Below are positions 33,529 through 42,001 of a DNA stretch of 64,000 nucleotides, piece after piece. The stretch is from Myxococcales bacterium (GTDB lineage Bacteria > Myxococcota_A > Polyangia > Polyangiales > JAFGIB01), in contig JAOUOP010000029.1 of the NCBI GenBank assembly GCA_029880325.1, positions 30,831 through 94,830 of the forward strand. Direction: 5' to 3'. Each line of letters begins with the position of its first letter. Position 1 is the first letter of the stretch. The translations under genes and the position numbers were made by a program. Below the pieces are notes generated by a model. It saw nothing but the letters and a program-made list of their open reading frames with translations. It did not search any database and was not told the origin of the DNA.

Positions 33529-35196
33529 TCAGCGCAGGATCAGCTTTTCCTGTTGGCCGGGTCTGAGCGTGATCTGCCGGGTGATGGGGCCGCTGTGGTT
33601 CTGGCCCACCACGGTATGGGAGCCGGGGGTCAGCGCCACCTTCACAGGTGAGGCGCCCAGGGCGCGGCCGTCGATGCTGACCTTGCCGTAGGGCAGCACC
33701 ACGACCTCGAGGGAGGCCTTGGTTGGGCCCGGATCGGCGGTGGCCGTGGTGGTTTCTGCAGCTTCGACTGGGGCTGGGAGGCTGGGCGCGGGCGCCGCAT
33801 TGTCCGGGATGGTTTGGGGAGGGGCGCCCACGGCAATCGGTCCGCTGGGTCGCCGCCCATTGCGGGCGGGTCCTGGGAGTTTTGGCTCGGGGCCGGGCTT
33901 GGCCGTGGTCGTTGCCGGGGCGGGCGCGGGCTCGGGGGGGGGGAGTGCGGCGGCCGGGGGCGGCGCCAGGGGGGCTGCCGTCGAGACTTGGCCCGCGGCG
34001 GCCGATTGGGCCGCGTCGGGCGCGGCGGCTTGGCCGTCAACCTGGCCGTCCCGCTCGCCGCCCAGGGCCAGCGCCAGCAGCGCGCCGAGCGCGAAAAGGG
34101 AGGCGGCTGCAGCCGAAAACAGCGGCAGCCTGCTGCGGCCGGGAGGCGCGGGGCCGGTGGGGCTGGTGGGGTTGGCGCGGGTGGCGGTGGGGGCGAGGCT
34201 CGGTGCTTGCGCCTCGGTTGCGGCGAGTTCCTCGGTGCGCGGCGTGCGCAGGACGTCGCTGTCGTCGGCGCCACTCGAAAGCGTCCTGGCAGCGCTGGCA
34301 TCGCTGGCATCGCGCACGGCGGCGGCCAGCCGTTGGCGTGCGCGGGAGGGCGCCGGCATGCTCAGCAGGGCTTCGAGCAGGGCCGCGGCGCTCTGGAAGC
34401 GATGGACGGGATCGGGTTCGATCAGCTGCTCGATGATGGCCGACAGCGATGCCGGCAGCTCGGGCGCAAGCGTATGCAGCAGCGGGCGCTCGCCGCGGGC
34501 CGAGCGCTCCAGGGTGTCCAGGTCTGTCGTGCCCTCGAAGGGGCGCCGGTCGGCGGCGGCCTCGAAGAGCAGCACCCCGAGGCCGAAGAGATCGCAGCGC
34601 TCGTCGAAGCGGCCGCTGCGCGCGTATTCCGGCGCCATGTAGCCGACCTTGCCCTTGACGATGCCGCTCTGGGTTTCCACCGGGCCCTGAATGGGCCGGG
34701 CGATGCCGAAGTCGGTGAGCTTGATCTCGCCCTCGCGGCTGATCAGTACGTTGGCGGGGGAGACGTCGCGGTGCACCACGGGGGAGCCGAGCACTTCGAT
34801 GCCGGCGCGGTGGGCGATGTCGAGGGCCGTGGCCAGCTCGACGGCCAGGTGCAGGACCAGCTCGGGGGGCAGGGCGCCGGTGTGGCCGAGCAGCTGGCGC
34901 AGGTCGGCGCCGTCGACCAGCTCCAGGGCCAGGTAGTAGTCGCCTCCGTGCTGCCCGAAATCGATCACCTGGACGATGTTGGCGTGGCGCAGTCGCGCGC
35001 CGATGCGCGCCTCGGAGCTGAACTGGCGGATCAGGTCGCTGTCGCCCGCCAGCTCGCTGCGAATGAGCTTGAGACACAGGCGCTGCTCGAAGCCCTCGGG
35101 ACCGCGGCGTAGGGCCGCGTAGGTCTCGCCCATGCCGCCCGCGCCCAGGCGCGAGAGGATGGTGTAGGGCCCGATGCGGCTGGGCAGGTTCGACAT
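33529..35196 (-). CDS. Membrane Ser/Thr protein kinase with C-terminal PEGA-like domain
   Basis: The 555-residue product has a kinase domain at about residues 8-275 (RLGAGGMGETYAA, LCLKLI, HRDVSPANVLI, LTDFGIARP, GKVGYMAPEY). HRDVSPANV with Ser in place of the usual Lys is common in myxobacterial kinases. A linker rich in Ala/Ser/Thr, a membrane span near residues 355-375 (FSAAAASLFALGALLALALG) and a Pro/Ala-rich external linker follow. Residues about 490-555 form a PEGA-type beta-domain (VSIDGRALGASPVKVALTPGSHTV), thought to bind the envelope surface. ATG 35196 lies in the 128-base gap divergent from mtnB. Confidence 0.92.
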   Translation of the reverse strand: MSNLPSRIGPYTILSRLGAGGMGETYAALRRGPEGFEQRLCLKLIRSELAGDSDLIRQFSSEARIGARLRHANIVQVIDFGQHGGDYYLALELVDGADLRQLLGHTGALPPELVLHLAVELATALDIAHRAGIEVLGSPVVHRDVSPANVLISREGEIKLTDFGIARPIQGPVETQSGIVKGKVGYMAPEYARSGRFDERCDLFGLGVLLFEAAADRRPFEGTTDLDTLERSARGERPLLHTLAPELPASLSAIIEQLIEPDPVHRFQSAAALLEALLSMPAPSRARQRLAAAVRDASDASAARTLSSGADDSDVLRTPRTEELAATEAQAPSLAPTATRANPTSPTGPAPPGRSRLPLFSAAAASLFALGALLALALGGERDGQVDGQAAAPDAAQSAAAGQVSTAAPLAPPPAAALPPPEPAPAPATTTAKPGPEPKLPGPARNGRRPSGPIAVGAPPQTIPDNAAPAPSLPAPVEAAETTTATADPGPTKASLEVVVLPYGKVSIDGRALGASPVKVALTPGSHTVVGQNHSGPITRQITLRPGQQEKLILR

Positions 35197-35324
35197 CGCC
35201 GTACGGCTCCCTCGGGAACACCCCCGGAAGTCCCGTCAATTAGCGGTGCTGGCCGCCGATCGCAAGCGCTGCCCCGGGCCGGTGCCTCGACGCGGCAACG
35301 GCGGACTGCTAGATCGCGCCCTCG

Positions 35325-36020
35325 ATGCAGGCTTCTACACCGCAGGCTGTGATCGTGGAGCTGTGCAAGCTCTTTTACGGATTGGGCTGGGTCACCGGCA
35401 CCGGCGGGGGCATCAGCCTCCGCGAAGGGGGGCGCGTCTACATGGCCCCCAGCGGTGTCCAAAAGGAGCGCATCGTCGAGAGTGACATTTATGTGATGGA
35501 CGAAAAGGGCGGCGTGCTCGAGGCGCCCGCAAACACGAGCCTGTCGCCCAGCGAGTGCGCCCCGCTCTTCTTCAAGGCCTTTGAGCTGCGCGACGCTGGC
35601 GCTGTGATTCACAGCCATGGCATGGAGGCGATGCTGGTCACTTTGCGTCATGGCGAACGCTTCGCGTGCACGCAGCTGGAGATGATCAAGGGCATCGAGG
35701 GGCATGGCTTCTTCGACACGCTCGAGGTTCCGATCGTCGACAACACCGCGCGCGAGCGCGAGCTGGCCGATCGCATGGCCGCCGCCATCGAAGCCTATCC
35801 GAAGAGCCGGGCGGTGCTGGTGCGACGTCACGGCGTTTACATTTGGGGGCGCGACTGGGTCCAGGCCAAGACCCATGCCGAGTGTTATCACTACCTTTTC
35901 GAGGCCAGCTTGCGTATGGCGGCCATGGGCGTGGATGCGGCCGAGACACCCGCCGGCGGCAGGGCGCTTGTGCACGGGGGGCTCGATGGGGAAATAATCC
36001 CGAAAGGAGGAAAGCCATGA
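35325..36020 (+). CDS. mtnB: Methylthioribulose-1-phosphate dehydratase
   Basis: The 231-residue class II aldolase-fold protein has the MtnB-specific segment LGWVTGTGGGISLREGG and YMAPSGVQKERI, the zinc-binding IHSHGMEA (residues about 93-100), and a later RRHGVYIWG contributing a further His. It dehydrates methylthioribulose 1-phosphate in the methionine salvage pathway. MtnD follows with a 4-base overlap (ATGA). The other salvage genes (mtnN/P, mtnA, mtnC) are not in this window, so they must lie elsewhere. No good ribosome binding site is seen for ATG 35325. Confidence 0.9.
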   Translation: MQASTPQAVIVELCKLFYGLGWVTGTGGGISLREGGRVYMAPSGVQKERIVESDIYVMDEKGGVLEAPANTSLSPSECAPLFFKAFELRDAGAVIHSHGMEAMLVTLRHGERFACTQLEMIKGIEGHGFFDTLEVPIVDNTARERELADRMAAAIEAYPKSRAVLVRRHGVYIWGRDWVQAKTHAECYHYLFEASLRMAAMGVDAAETPAGGRALVHGGLDGEIIPKGGKP

Positions 36021-36454
36021 AAGCGCATCTGTTGGAAGGCAACGAGTCCCTGAGCGCCGAGCAACTGACAGCCGAGGGCATCTTCGCGGCGGTACTGCCC
36101 ACCGAAGAGCAGAGCTATCGTGCCGAGGTCGATCGCATCAAGGGCGAGCGCGGCTACATCCAGGAAGACATCGTGGAGCTCAGCCCCGACACGCCTGGGC
36201 TCGACGCCATTTGTGCCAAGTTCCTCGATGAGCACCACCACGACGAAGACGAGGTACGCTTCGTGCTCTCGGGTGAAGGCATCTTCGACATTCGCGACAG
36301 CCAGGACCGCTACATGCGCGTCAAGGTCGAGCAGGGCGACATGATCGTGGTGCCAGCCGGCCGTCACCATCGCTTTTTGCTGACCGAGAGCAAAGCGATC
36401 CGATGCGTGCGCCTCTTCAAGGACCCGTCCGGCTGGGTCGCGCACTACCGCTGA
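36017..36454 (+). CDS. mtnD: Acireductone dioxygenase
   Basis: The 145-residue cupin has the metal ligands of acireductone dioxygenase: EHHHDEDEVRFVLSGEGIFDIRD (two His and a Glu, about residues 74-83) and AGRHHRF (third His, about residue 118). It oxidises the acireductone of methionine salvage to the keto acid (iron form) or to CO-releasing products (nickel form). The start ATG 36017 overlaps the mtnB stop and is preceded by a strong GAAAGGAGG (36002-36010) six bases away. At 145 residues it is shorter than the usual about 180, losing part of the N-terminus only. Confidence 0.93.
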   Translation: MKAHLLEGNESLSAEQLTAEGIFAAVLPTEEQSYRAEVDRIKGERGYIQEDIVELSPDTPGLDAICAKFLDEHHHDEDEVRFVLSGEGIFDIRDSQDRYMRVKVEQGDMIVVPAGRHHRFLLTESKAIRCVRLFKDPSGWVAHYR

Positions 36455-36655
36455 AGCTCTTCGACCAGAGGTTCGCGGTTTTTCCCAGCATGACGCCGGG
36501 CGTCGACACCAGCGGCCCGGTGCGCACGAGGTAGTGCGCACACAGTCGCATACAGGAGCGCAAGCACTGCTCTGTCGGCGCTGATGTGCGCGCGCATTGT
36601 GTGCGTTCGACGATTCGGTTGCCGGCGATTCGCGCTACAATGATCGTCTAACGCG

Positions 36656-39600
36656 ATGTCGGCTTTGGCAGGGAAAAGCACAGGCCACGGGCTGGAGGTC
36701 GGCAGCCTGGTGGCTGGGCGCTATCGGGTTGAGGCCCTACTCGGGCGCGGTGGCATGGCCCAGGTCTATCGCGTGCACGACGCCGCGTCGCGGCGGCAGC
36801 TGGCGCTCAAGCACTTCAATCCCGCCCAGGAAACCGCCCACGCCACGCTCGCGACGCTCTTCGAACGCGAGTACCACACCCTCGCCCAGCTCTCCCACCC
36901 CAACATCGTGCGCGTGCATGACTACGGCATCGACGCCGGGCGCGCCTATTACACCATGGACTTGCTCGAGGGGCAGATGCTGCGAAGCCTTGCTCCGATG
37001 CCGTGGAAGCAGGCCTGTGAGGTCATCGCCCAGGTCTGTTCGGCGTTGGCGCTGTTGCACTCGCGCAGCCTGCTGCATCGCGATGTGGCGCCTCGCAACG
37101 TCTACTGCGACGATCAGCTGCATGCGACGCTGATCGACTTCGGCACCATGACCCCGATGGGGCCGGCCACCTTCGCGCTGGGTACGGCGCCGGCCCTGCC
37201 CCCGGAGGGGCTGGGGCGCCAGTCGCTCGACGCCCGCTCGGACCTCTACGGCGTCGGGTCGTTGCTCTATTTTGCTCTAACCAAGACTTACGCATACCCG
37301 GCCCACTATTTTCGCGAGTTGGAGGCGCTGTGGGCCAAGCCGCTGAAGCCGCCGACTGCGCTCGTGCCGGAGGTGCCGGAGTTTGTTGATTCCCTGGTGT
37401 TGTCTCTGCTGAGCCTCGATCCGGTGGGGCGGCCTTCGAGTGCGGCGGAGGTGATCGAACGGCTCGAGGCGGTGGCCCGCGATTCCGAGCGCACCGTCGT
37501 TCGGCGCACGGCCGACGATGCCGCGGCCGGTCGGCCATATTTGGTCGCTCCGAAGCTCGTCGATCGCGCTGCGAGCCTGGTGCGCATCGATCGCCACGTG
37601 GGGCGGCTCGCAAATGGGCGTGGCGGTTTGCTGGTGATCGCGGGTGAGGAGGGCTCCGGTCGCACGCGCATGTTGGAGGCCTTCACGCTCAGCGCGACGC
37701 TGGCCGGCGCCACGGTGCTGCGCGCCGACGCCGCCGAGGTGCTTCCCGACGCCTTTGCGGTGATCCGGGCCTCGCTCGCGGACCTACTGCAGGCCGATCC
37801 CGATCTCTTGTACGCCGCCGCCGAGCCCCACGGCGATGTGCTTGGTCACGCCTGGCCGGCCCTGCACACGCGCCTCGGTAGGCCAGAGCTGCGCAAGCTC
37901 AGCGGCCTCGAGCGTTCCGAGGCGATCAGCGAGGCCTTTGGCGCCACCATCGAGCGGCTTTCCATGGCGCGGCCCGTGGCCCTCGCCATCGACAACCTGG
38001 AGAGCTGCGATGCCGCGTCCATCGGCGTGCTTGCGGCGCTCGTCCGCGAGGCGCTGCGTCAACCCATCGCGCTCACCTTCACGCGAAATCCCTCCGTCAG
38101 CGATACGCAAACGCTGGAGGACTTGGTCGACAATGGCGAGACGATCCATCTCTATCCGCTCGACCGCGAGGCCATCTACGAGCTGCTGGCGTCGATCTTC
38201 GGCCGCCCGCCCGGCATCGAAGCCGTCTGTCAGTGGGTCGAGGCTTTGGCCGGAGGGTCGCCGCGTACGGTGATGGACCTGGCGCAGCATTTGGTCGATC
38301 GCGGTGCGGCCCGCCACGCGCGGGGCGCCTTCCGGCTTCCGAACGACCTGCGCGCACTCGATCTGCCCGAAACCTTTGAGGATACCCTGCAGGCGCAGGT
38401 CGAAGCGCTGCCCCCGGAGGCGCGGCAGGTGGCGACCACTCTGGCGTTGGCGTTGCCGCACGCGCCGCTGCCGGTCTCGGCGCTGGCGCAGCTGACCGGC
38501 GGTGGCTCGGCCAGTGGCTTCGAGGCCCTGGAGGTGCTCAACACACGGCGTATCGTCAGCGAGCAGGCCGAACACTACCAGCTCAGGCACGTGGGATGGA
38601 CGCGGGCCTTGACTACGGGTTTGATCGATTCGGAGCGGCGCGAGCACCACGGGCGGTTGGCGCGGGCCTTCGCTGCGGTCGAGGGCGATCCGATGATCGT
38701 CGCCCACCATCTGCAGCAGGCCGAGCTCGACGGCGAGGCGCTGGAGCTGCTGCAGGAGCTGGGCCGTGAGCGCTTTCCACGCAGCGTGAGCCGTCCCGGC
38801 GACGCCCGCCGCGCGCGCATTCACCATGAGGTGTTGTCGCGGGCGCTCGAGCACGCGCGCTCCAACGATGCCAGCCCCGCGCAGCGCTACGTCCTGCTCG
38901 AACAGATCAATCGCCTGGCAGCGCACTACCACGTGCCCCATCGCTTCGACGAAGCCTTCGATCAGCTGTACTTCGACTGCGGCTTCGATCTCTGGGGCGA
39001 GCTGCAGGGCCTGGACGGACCGGCGCGCCTGACGCAGGCCACCGCCGCGGCCGCCGAACGGCGCAAGGCGCTACCGGTCGCGCAGCGGGGGCTGTCGCCA
39101 AATCGGGCGCTGACGAGTTTGGGGGCGGCCATCAGCGTGGCCAGCGGTCGCTACCTGAGCGAGCTCGACGGCCGGGGTCACGATCGCCTGGCCGACCTGC
39201 TCGAACCGCTGGCGGAGGCGTTTCCCCAGGTGCGTCAGGCCGTGGCCGTGCAGCGCGCCGGGACGCTATTGCTGCGCGGCATGGCGGCCCGTCCCGAGCC
39301 CGACAGCACCGCGCGGGACCTGTCGGAGCTTCTGCTATTGCAGAACTCGCTCACCGATGCGGAGTTTGTCGTCGGCGCCAACTACTACGTGGGGCTCGAG
39401 CAGGCGCGGCTGGGCAAGCCCGACCCGCGGCACGTGCGGGCGATCGAAGGCATGGGGGGCTCGCGGGACTTCGGCCGTTCATTGGCCCTGGTCTTTCATC
39501 TCTTCCAGGGGCGGGCCGTGGAGGCCGAGGCGGCCCGTGATGATCTGGACCGGCTCGAAGCGCGTGGCGCGGTGCGCGTGCATATCATCAACTCCCTGTT

Positions 39601-40237
39601 TTACGAACTCGAGGGTTGGGCGCTGCTGCAGCGGCTGGAACCACTGGGGCGGGCCCTGCGCCGGGTCGAGTTGATGGCCCACCGCTATCCGACCTGGGTA
39701 CCGGTGCTGCACCTGGGCCTCGGCCACCGCTTGCGCTGCCGCGGTGAGCACGCCGCCGCCATCGAAGCCTACGAGCGCGCCGTCGAGTTGGCGCCGCCGG
39801 GCGAGCACCTGGCCTACACGGCGGCCGAGGCGGGCTTGCTGATGGCGATGAATGGGGCTGGCCAGTTTCAGGCCTTCGAGCTGCGGGCCGAGCGGGCCCT
39901 GGGCGAAATTCGGCGGCTGGACCTGCATCGGCTGGCGGAGGTTCAGATCCATGCCGAGCGCGCCCTGTGTCGGGCTCGCCTGGGCGACGCTCGCGCCACC
40001 GAGCGGCATCTGGAGCAGGCGCTCGGGCGCGGCGAGGCGCTCGAGATCGGTGGCTTGCCCATGTGCGCGGTGCTGGAGGTCTGCGGTCGGGCGGCTTTGG
40101 AGCTGGGCGACCATGGCCGGCTCGAGCGTCTGCGCGAGCGCCTGCGGGCGGTGGTCGCCGAAAGCCCCGGGCCTGTGCTCGAGGCGCGCCTGCGTCGCTT
40201 CGAGGCCGACATCGCGCGTTCGCGCGCCGGGGACTGA
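36656..40237 (+). CDS. Ser/Thr kinase fused to STAND-type ATPase and helical repeats (PknK-like)
   Basis: The 1193-residue product has an N-terminal kinase domain (about residues 20-275: LLGRGGMAQVYRV, LALKHF, LLHRDVAPRNVYC, LIDFGTMTP). An AAA/STAND ATPase module follows from about residue 300; its P-loop reads GEEGSGRTR (about 329-337), with Arg where Lys is expected, and a Walker B-like VALAIDNLESCD is near residue 440. The C-terminal half is TPR-like (AAIEAYERAVELAPPGEHLAYTAAEAGLLM). This is the PknK/predicted-ATPase layout, a one-protein signalling switch, cytoplasmic. A TACAAT at 36636-36641 is a possible -10 element. The next gene begins 240 bases on. Confidence 0.88.
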   Translation: MSALAGKSTGHGLEVGSLVAGRYRVEALLGRGGMAQVYRVHDAASRRQLALKHFNPAQETAHATLATLFEREYHTLAQLSHPNIVRVHDYGIDAGRAYYTMDLLEGQMLRSLAPMPWKQACEVIAQVCSALALLHSRSLLHRDVAPRNVYCDDQLHATLIDFGTMTPMGPATFALGTAPALPPEGLGRQSLDARSDLYGVGSLLYFALTKTYAYPAHYFRELEALWAKPLKPPTALVPEVPEFVDSLVLSLLSLDPVGRPSSAAEVIERLEAVARDSERTVVRRTADDAAAGRPYLVAPKLVDRAASLVRIDRHVGRLANGRGGLLVIAGEEGSGRTRMLEAFTLSATLAGATVLRADAAEVLPDAFAVIRASLADLLQADPDLLYAAAEPHGDVLGHAWPALHTRLGRPELRKLSGLERSEAISEAFGATIERLSMARPVALAIDNLESCDAASIGVLAALVREALRQPIALTFTRNPSVSDTQTLEDLVDNGETIHLYPLDREAIYELLASIFGRPPGIEAVCQWVEALAGGSPRTVMDLAQHLVDRGAARHARGAFRLPNDLRALDLPETFEDTLQAQVEALPPEARQVATTLALALPHAPLPVSALAQLTGGGSASGFEALEVLNTRRIVSEQAEHYQLRHVGWTRALTTGLIDSERREHHGRLARAFAAVEGDPMIVAHHLQQAELDGEALELLQELGRERFPRSVSRPGDARRARIHHEVLSRALEHARSNDASPAQRYVLLEQINRLAAHYHVPHRFDEAFDQLYFDCGFDLWGELQGLDGPARLTQATAAAAERRKALPVAQRGLSPNRALTSLGAAISVASGRYLSELDGRGHDRLADLLEPLAEAFPQVRQAVAVQRAGTLLLRGMAARPEPDSTARDLSELLLLQNSLTDAEFVVGANYYVGLEQARLGKPDPRHVRAIEGMGGSRDFGRSLALVFHLFQGRAVEAEAARDDLDRLEARGAVRVHIINSLFYELEGWALLQRLEPLGRALRRVELMAHRYPTWVPVLHLGLGHRLRCRGEHAAAIEAYERAVELAPPGEHLAYTAAEAGLLMAMNGAGQFQAFELRAERALGEIRRLDLHRLAEVQIHAERALCRARLGDARATERHLEQALGRGEALEIGGLPMCAVLEVCGRAALELGDHGRLERLRERLRAVVAESPGPVLEARLRRFEADIARSRAGD

Positions 40238-40477
40238 GCCACCGTCGCGCCACGGGGTCGACCACGATTCGAGGAGCGATGAGCTTCGGGGGCGCCATGC
40301 CGCCGTGCGTTGCCGGTCGATGGAGGACGCCCATGGGGGCACCGGCGCACAACGAGCGTGGGTGCAGACTTCGGCGGTCGACTCGATAGGCGGCGGGCCG
40401 GTCCCGGACTCGAGCGTGGGAGGCACGACGGCGCCCGTGGCCCTGGCTTTGCAGCCGCGCCGCGATTGGGTACAAGC

Positions 40478-42001
40478 ATGGCCAGGATGGGCGCGGCCCC
40501 GCGACTGCTCGTGTGCCTGGCCGGTGCGTGCCTTTGGGTGAGCGCGGGAGCGAGGGCGCAGTCGGCAGAAGCGTTCCCGGTCGCTTCGGGTCAAGCGAGC
40601 GCACTGGCTCCGACCGAGGGCTCGCAGGAGTCGGCCGGCACCGCAGCCGAAGCAGCTTCGTCATCCGAAGCCGAGGAGGCTGCGGCGACCGAGACCGAAG
40701 ATACGCCCGCGCCGCTGCCATCGGGCGTGGAGCGTCGCGAGGTGCCCGACTACGACGGCCGCCCGGACGACGCAGCGAGCGCTGGCGAAGTGCTGCTATG
40801 GGTGCCGCGGGTGGCCCTGTATCCGCTGTATCTCGTCAGCGAGATGGTGGTACGCCGTCCGCTCGGTGTCCTGGTCACCGCCGCCGAGAAGGGGCGCTGG
40901 GTGGCGCTGATGACCGACTTTTTCACCTTCAACGACGCCCATACCGTCGGCATCGTGCCCACCGCCTATTGGGAATTCGGTTTCAAGCCGAGCGTCGGCC
41001 TGTATTTCTTCGCCGACGACGTGATCGCCGACGGCAACGACCTGCGCCTGCACGGGGCTATCTGGCCGGGCGGCTTTCAGTCGGTGACCGTGATGGACCG
41101 CATCTCCAGTCCGGGAGGTGACTACCAGTTGGCATTGCGCGGAGGCCTCGAGATGCGTCCCGACTACGCCTACTTCGGTCTGGGCGCCGAAAACTCCGCC
41201 GATGATCGGGCGCGTTATGCGGGGCAGTCCTACGAGGCGGCGCTTGTCTTCGAGGCGGCCTTTTGGCGTGCCAGTCGCGTGGTCTGGGAGCTGGGTCCGC
41301 GCCACCGGGACTTCGACGCCGAAACCGGCTACGACACCATCAGTCTCGCCGAGGCCGTAGCCGATCCAGCGCATCCGATCGATGCCCTGCCGCCCGGTTT
41401 CGCTGGCGGTTATGCGATCTGGCGCAGCGGTCTGTCGCTCTCCATCGACTCGCGGCGGGCGTTTCCGGCCTCGGCTTCGGGCCTCAGGATGGAGCTTCGG
41501 GGCGAACACGCATTCGACTTGAAACATGCCTCCCGGCGCCACTTTGTCGGCTACGGCGCGGGCGTGGGGGGCTTTTTCGATGTTTACAACCAGCGCACCG
41601 TGGGGTTGATCATCGACCTGGACTTCGTCGATCCGCTCGCGGGGCAGGTGCCGTTCACGGAGTTGGTTCAGCTCGGCGGGGTGGAATCGATGCAGGGTTT
41701 TACCTCGGGGCAGCTGCTGGATCGCAGCTCGGCGCGGGCGCGCATCGAATACCGCTGGCCGGTCTGGATCTGGGCCGACATGGCGCTGCATTACGCGTTG
41801 GGCAACGTCTTCGGCGAGCATCTAGCGGGCTTCGAGTTCGAGCGCCTGCGTTCATCCTTCGGCCTCGGTCTGCGCAGCGCGCGCACCAGCCGGCCCGACC
41901 ACGCACTGCGAATCGTGGTCGCCTTTGGTACTCGGCCCCTCGAAGAAGGCTTCGCGATCGACAACGTTCGCTTCGTGGTCGGAGGTCGCCGTGGCTTTTG
42001 A
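40478..42001 (+). CDS. Omp85-like outer-membrane beta-barrel protein
   Basis: From ATG 40478 (507 residues) there is a signal peptide (MARMGAAPRLLVCLAGACLWVSAGARA), then an Ala/Glu-rich spacer to about residue 80, then a beta-barrel with alternating hydrophobic strands, many aromatic girdle residues, and a C-terminal Phe (VGGRRGF). The segment ELVQLGGVESMQGFTSGQLL (about 396-415) followed by RARIEYRWPVW is the Omp85/BamA L6-type signature, but with Gln where the conserved VRGF/Y motif has Arg. POTRA domains are not evident. Function could be insertion of outer-membrane components or surface display. The next gene starts 11 bases before this stop, so the two are coupled. Confidence 0.75.
   Translation: MARMGAAPRLLVCLAGACLWVSAGARAQSAEAFPVASGQASALAPTEGSQESAGTAAEAASSSEAEEAAATETEDTPAPLPSGVERREVPDYDGRPDDAASAGEVLLWVPRVALYPLYLVSEMVVRRPLGVLVTAAEKGRWVALMTDFFTFNDAHTVGIVPTAYWEFGFKPSVGLYFFADDVIADGNDLRLHGAIWPGGFQSVTVMDRISSPGGDYQLALRGGLEMRPDYAYFGLGAENSADDRARYAGQSYEAALVFEAAFWRASRVVWELGPRHRDFDAETGYDTISLAEAVADPAHPIDALPPGFAGGYAIWRSGLSLSIDSRRAFPASASGLRMELRGEHAFDLKHASRRHFVGYGAGVGGFFDVYNQRTVGLIIDLDFVDPLAGQVPFTELVQLGGVESMQGFTSGQLLDRSSARARIEYRWPVWIWADMALHYALGNVFGEHLAGFEFERLRSSFGLGLRSARTSRPDHALRIVVAFGTRPLEEGFAIDNVRFVVGGRRGF

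Noticed and set aside
38000..40720. Long minus-strand frames (385 and 377 codons) opposite the PknK-like gene
   Set aside because: They are shadows in high-GC DNA: Arg/Pro/Gly-rich, without start signals or domains.
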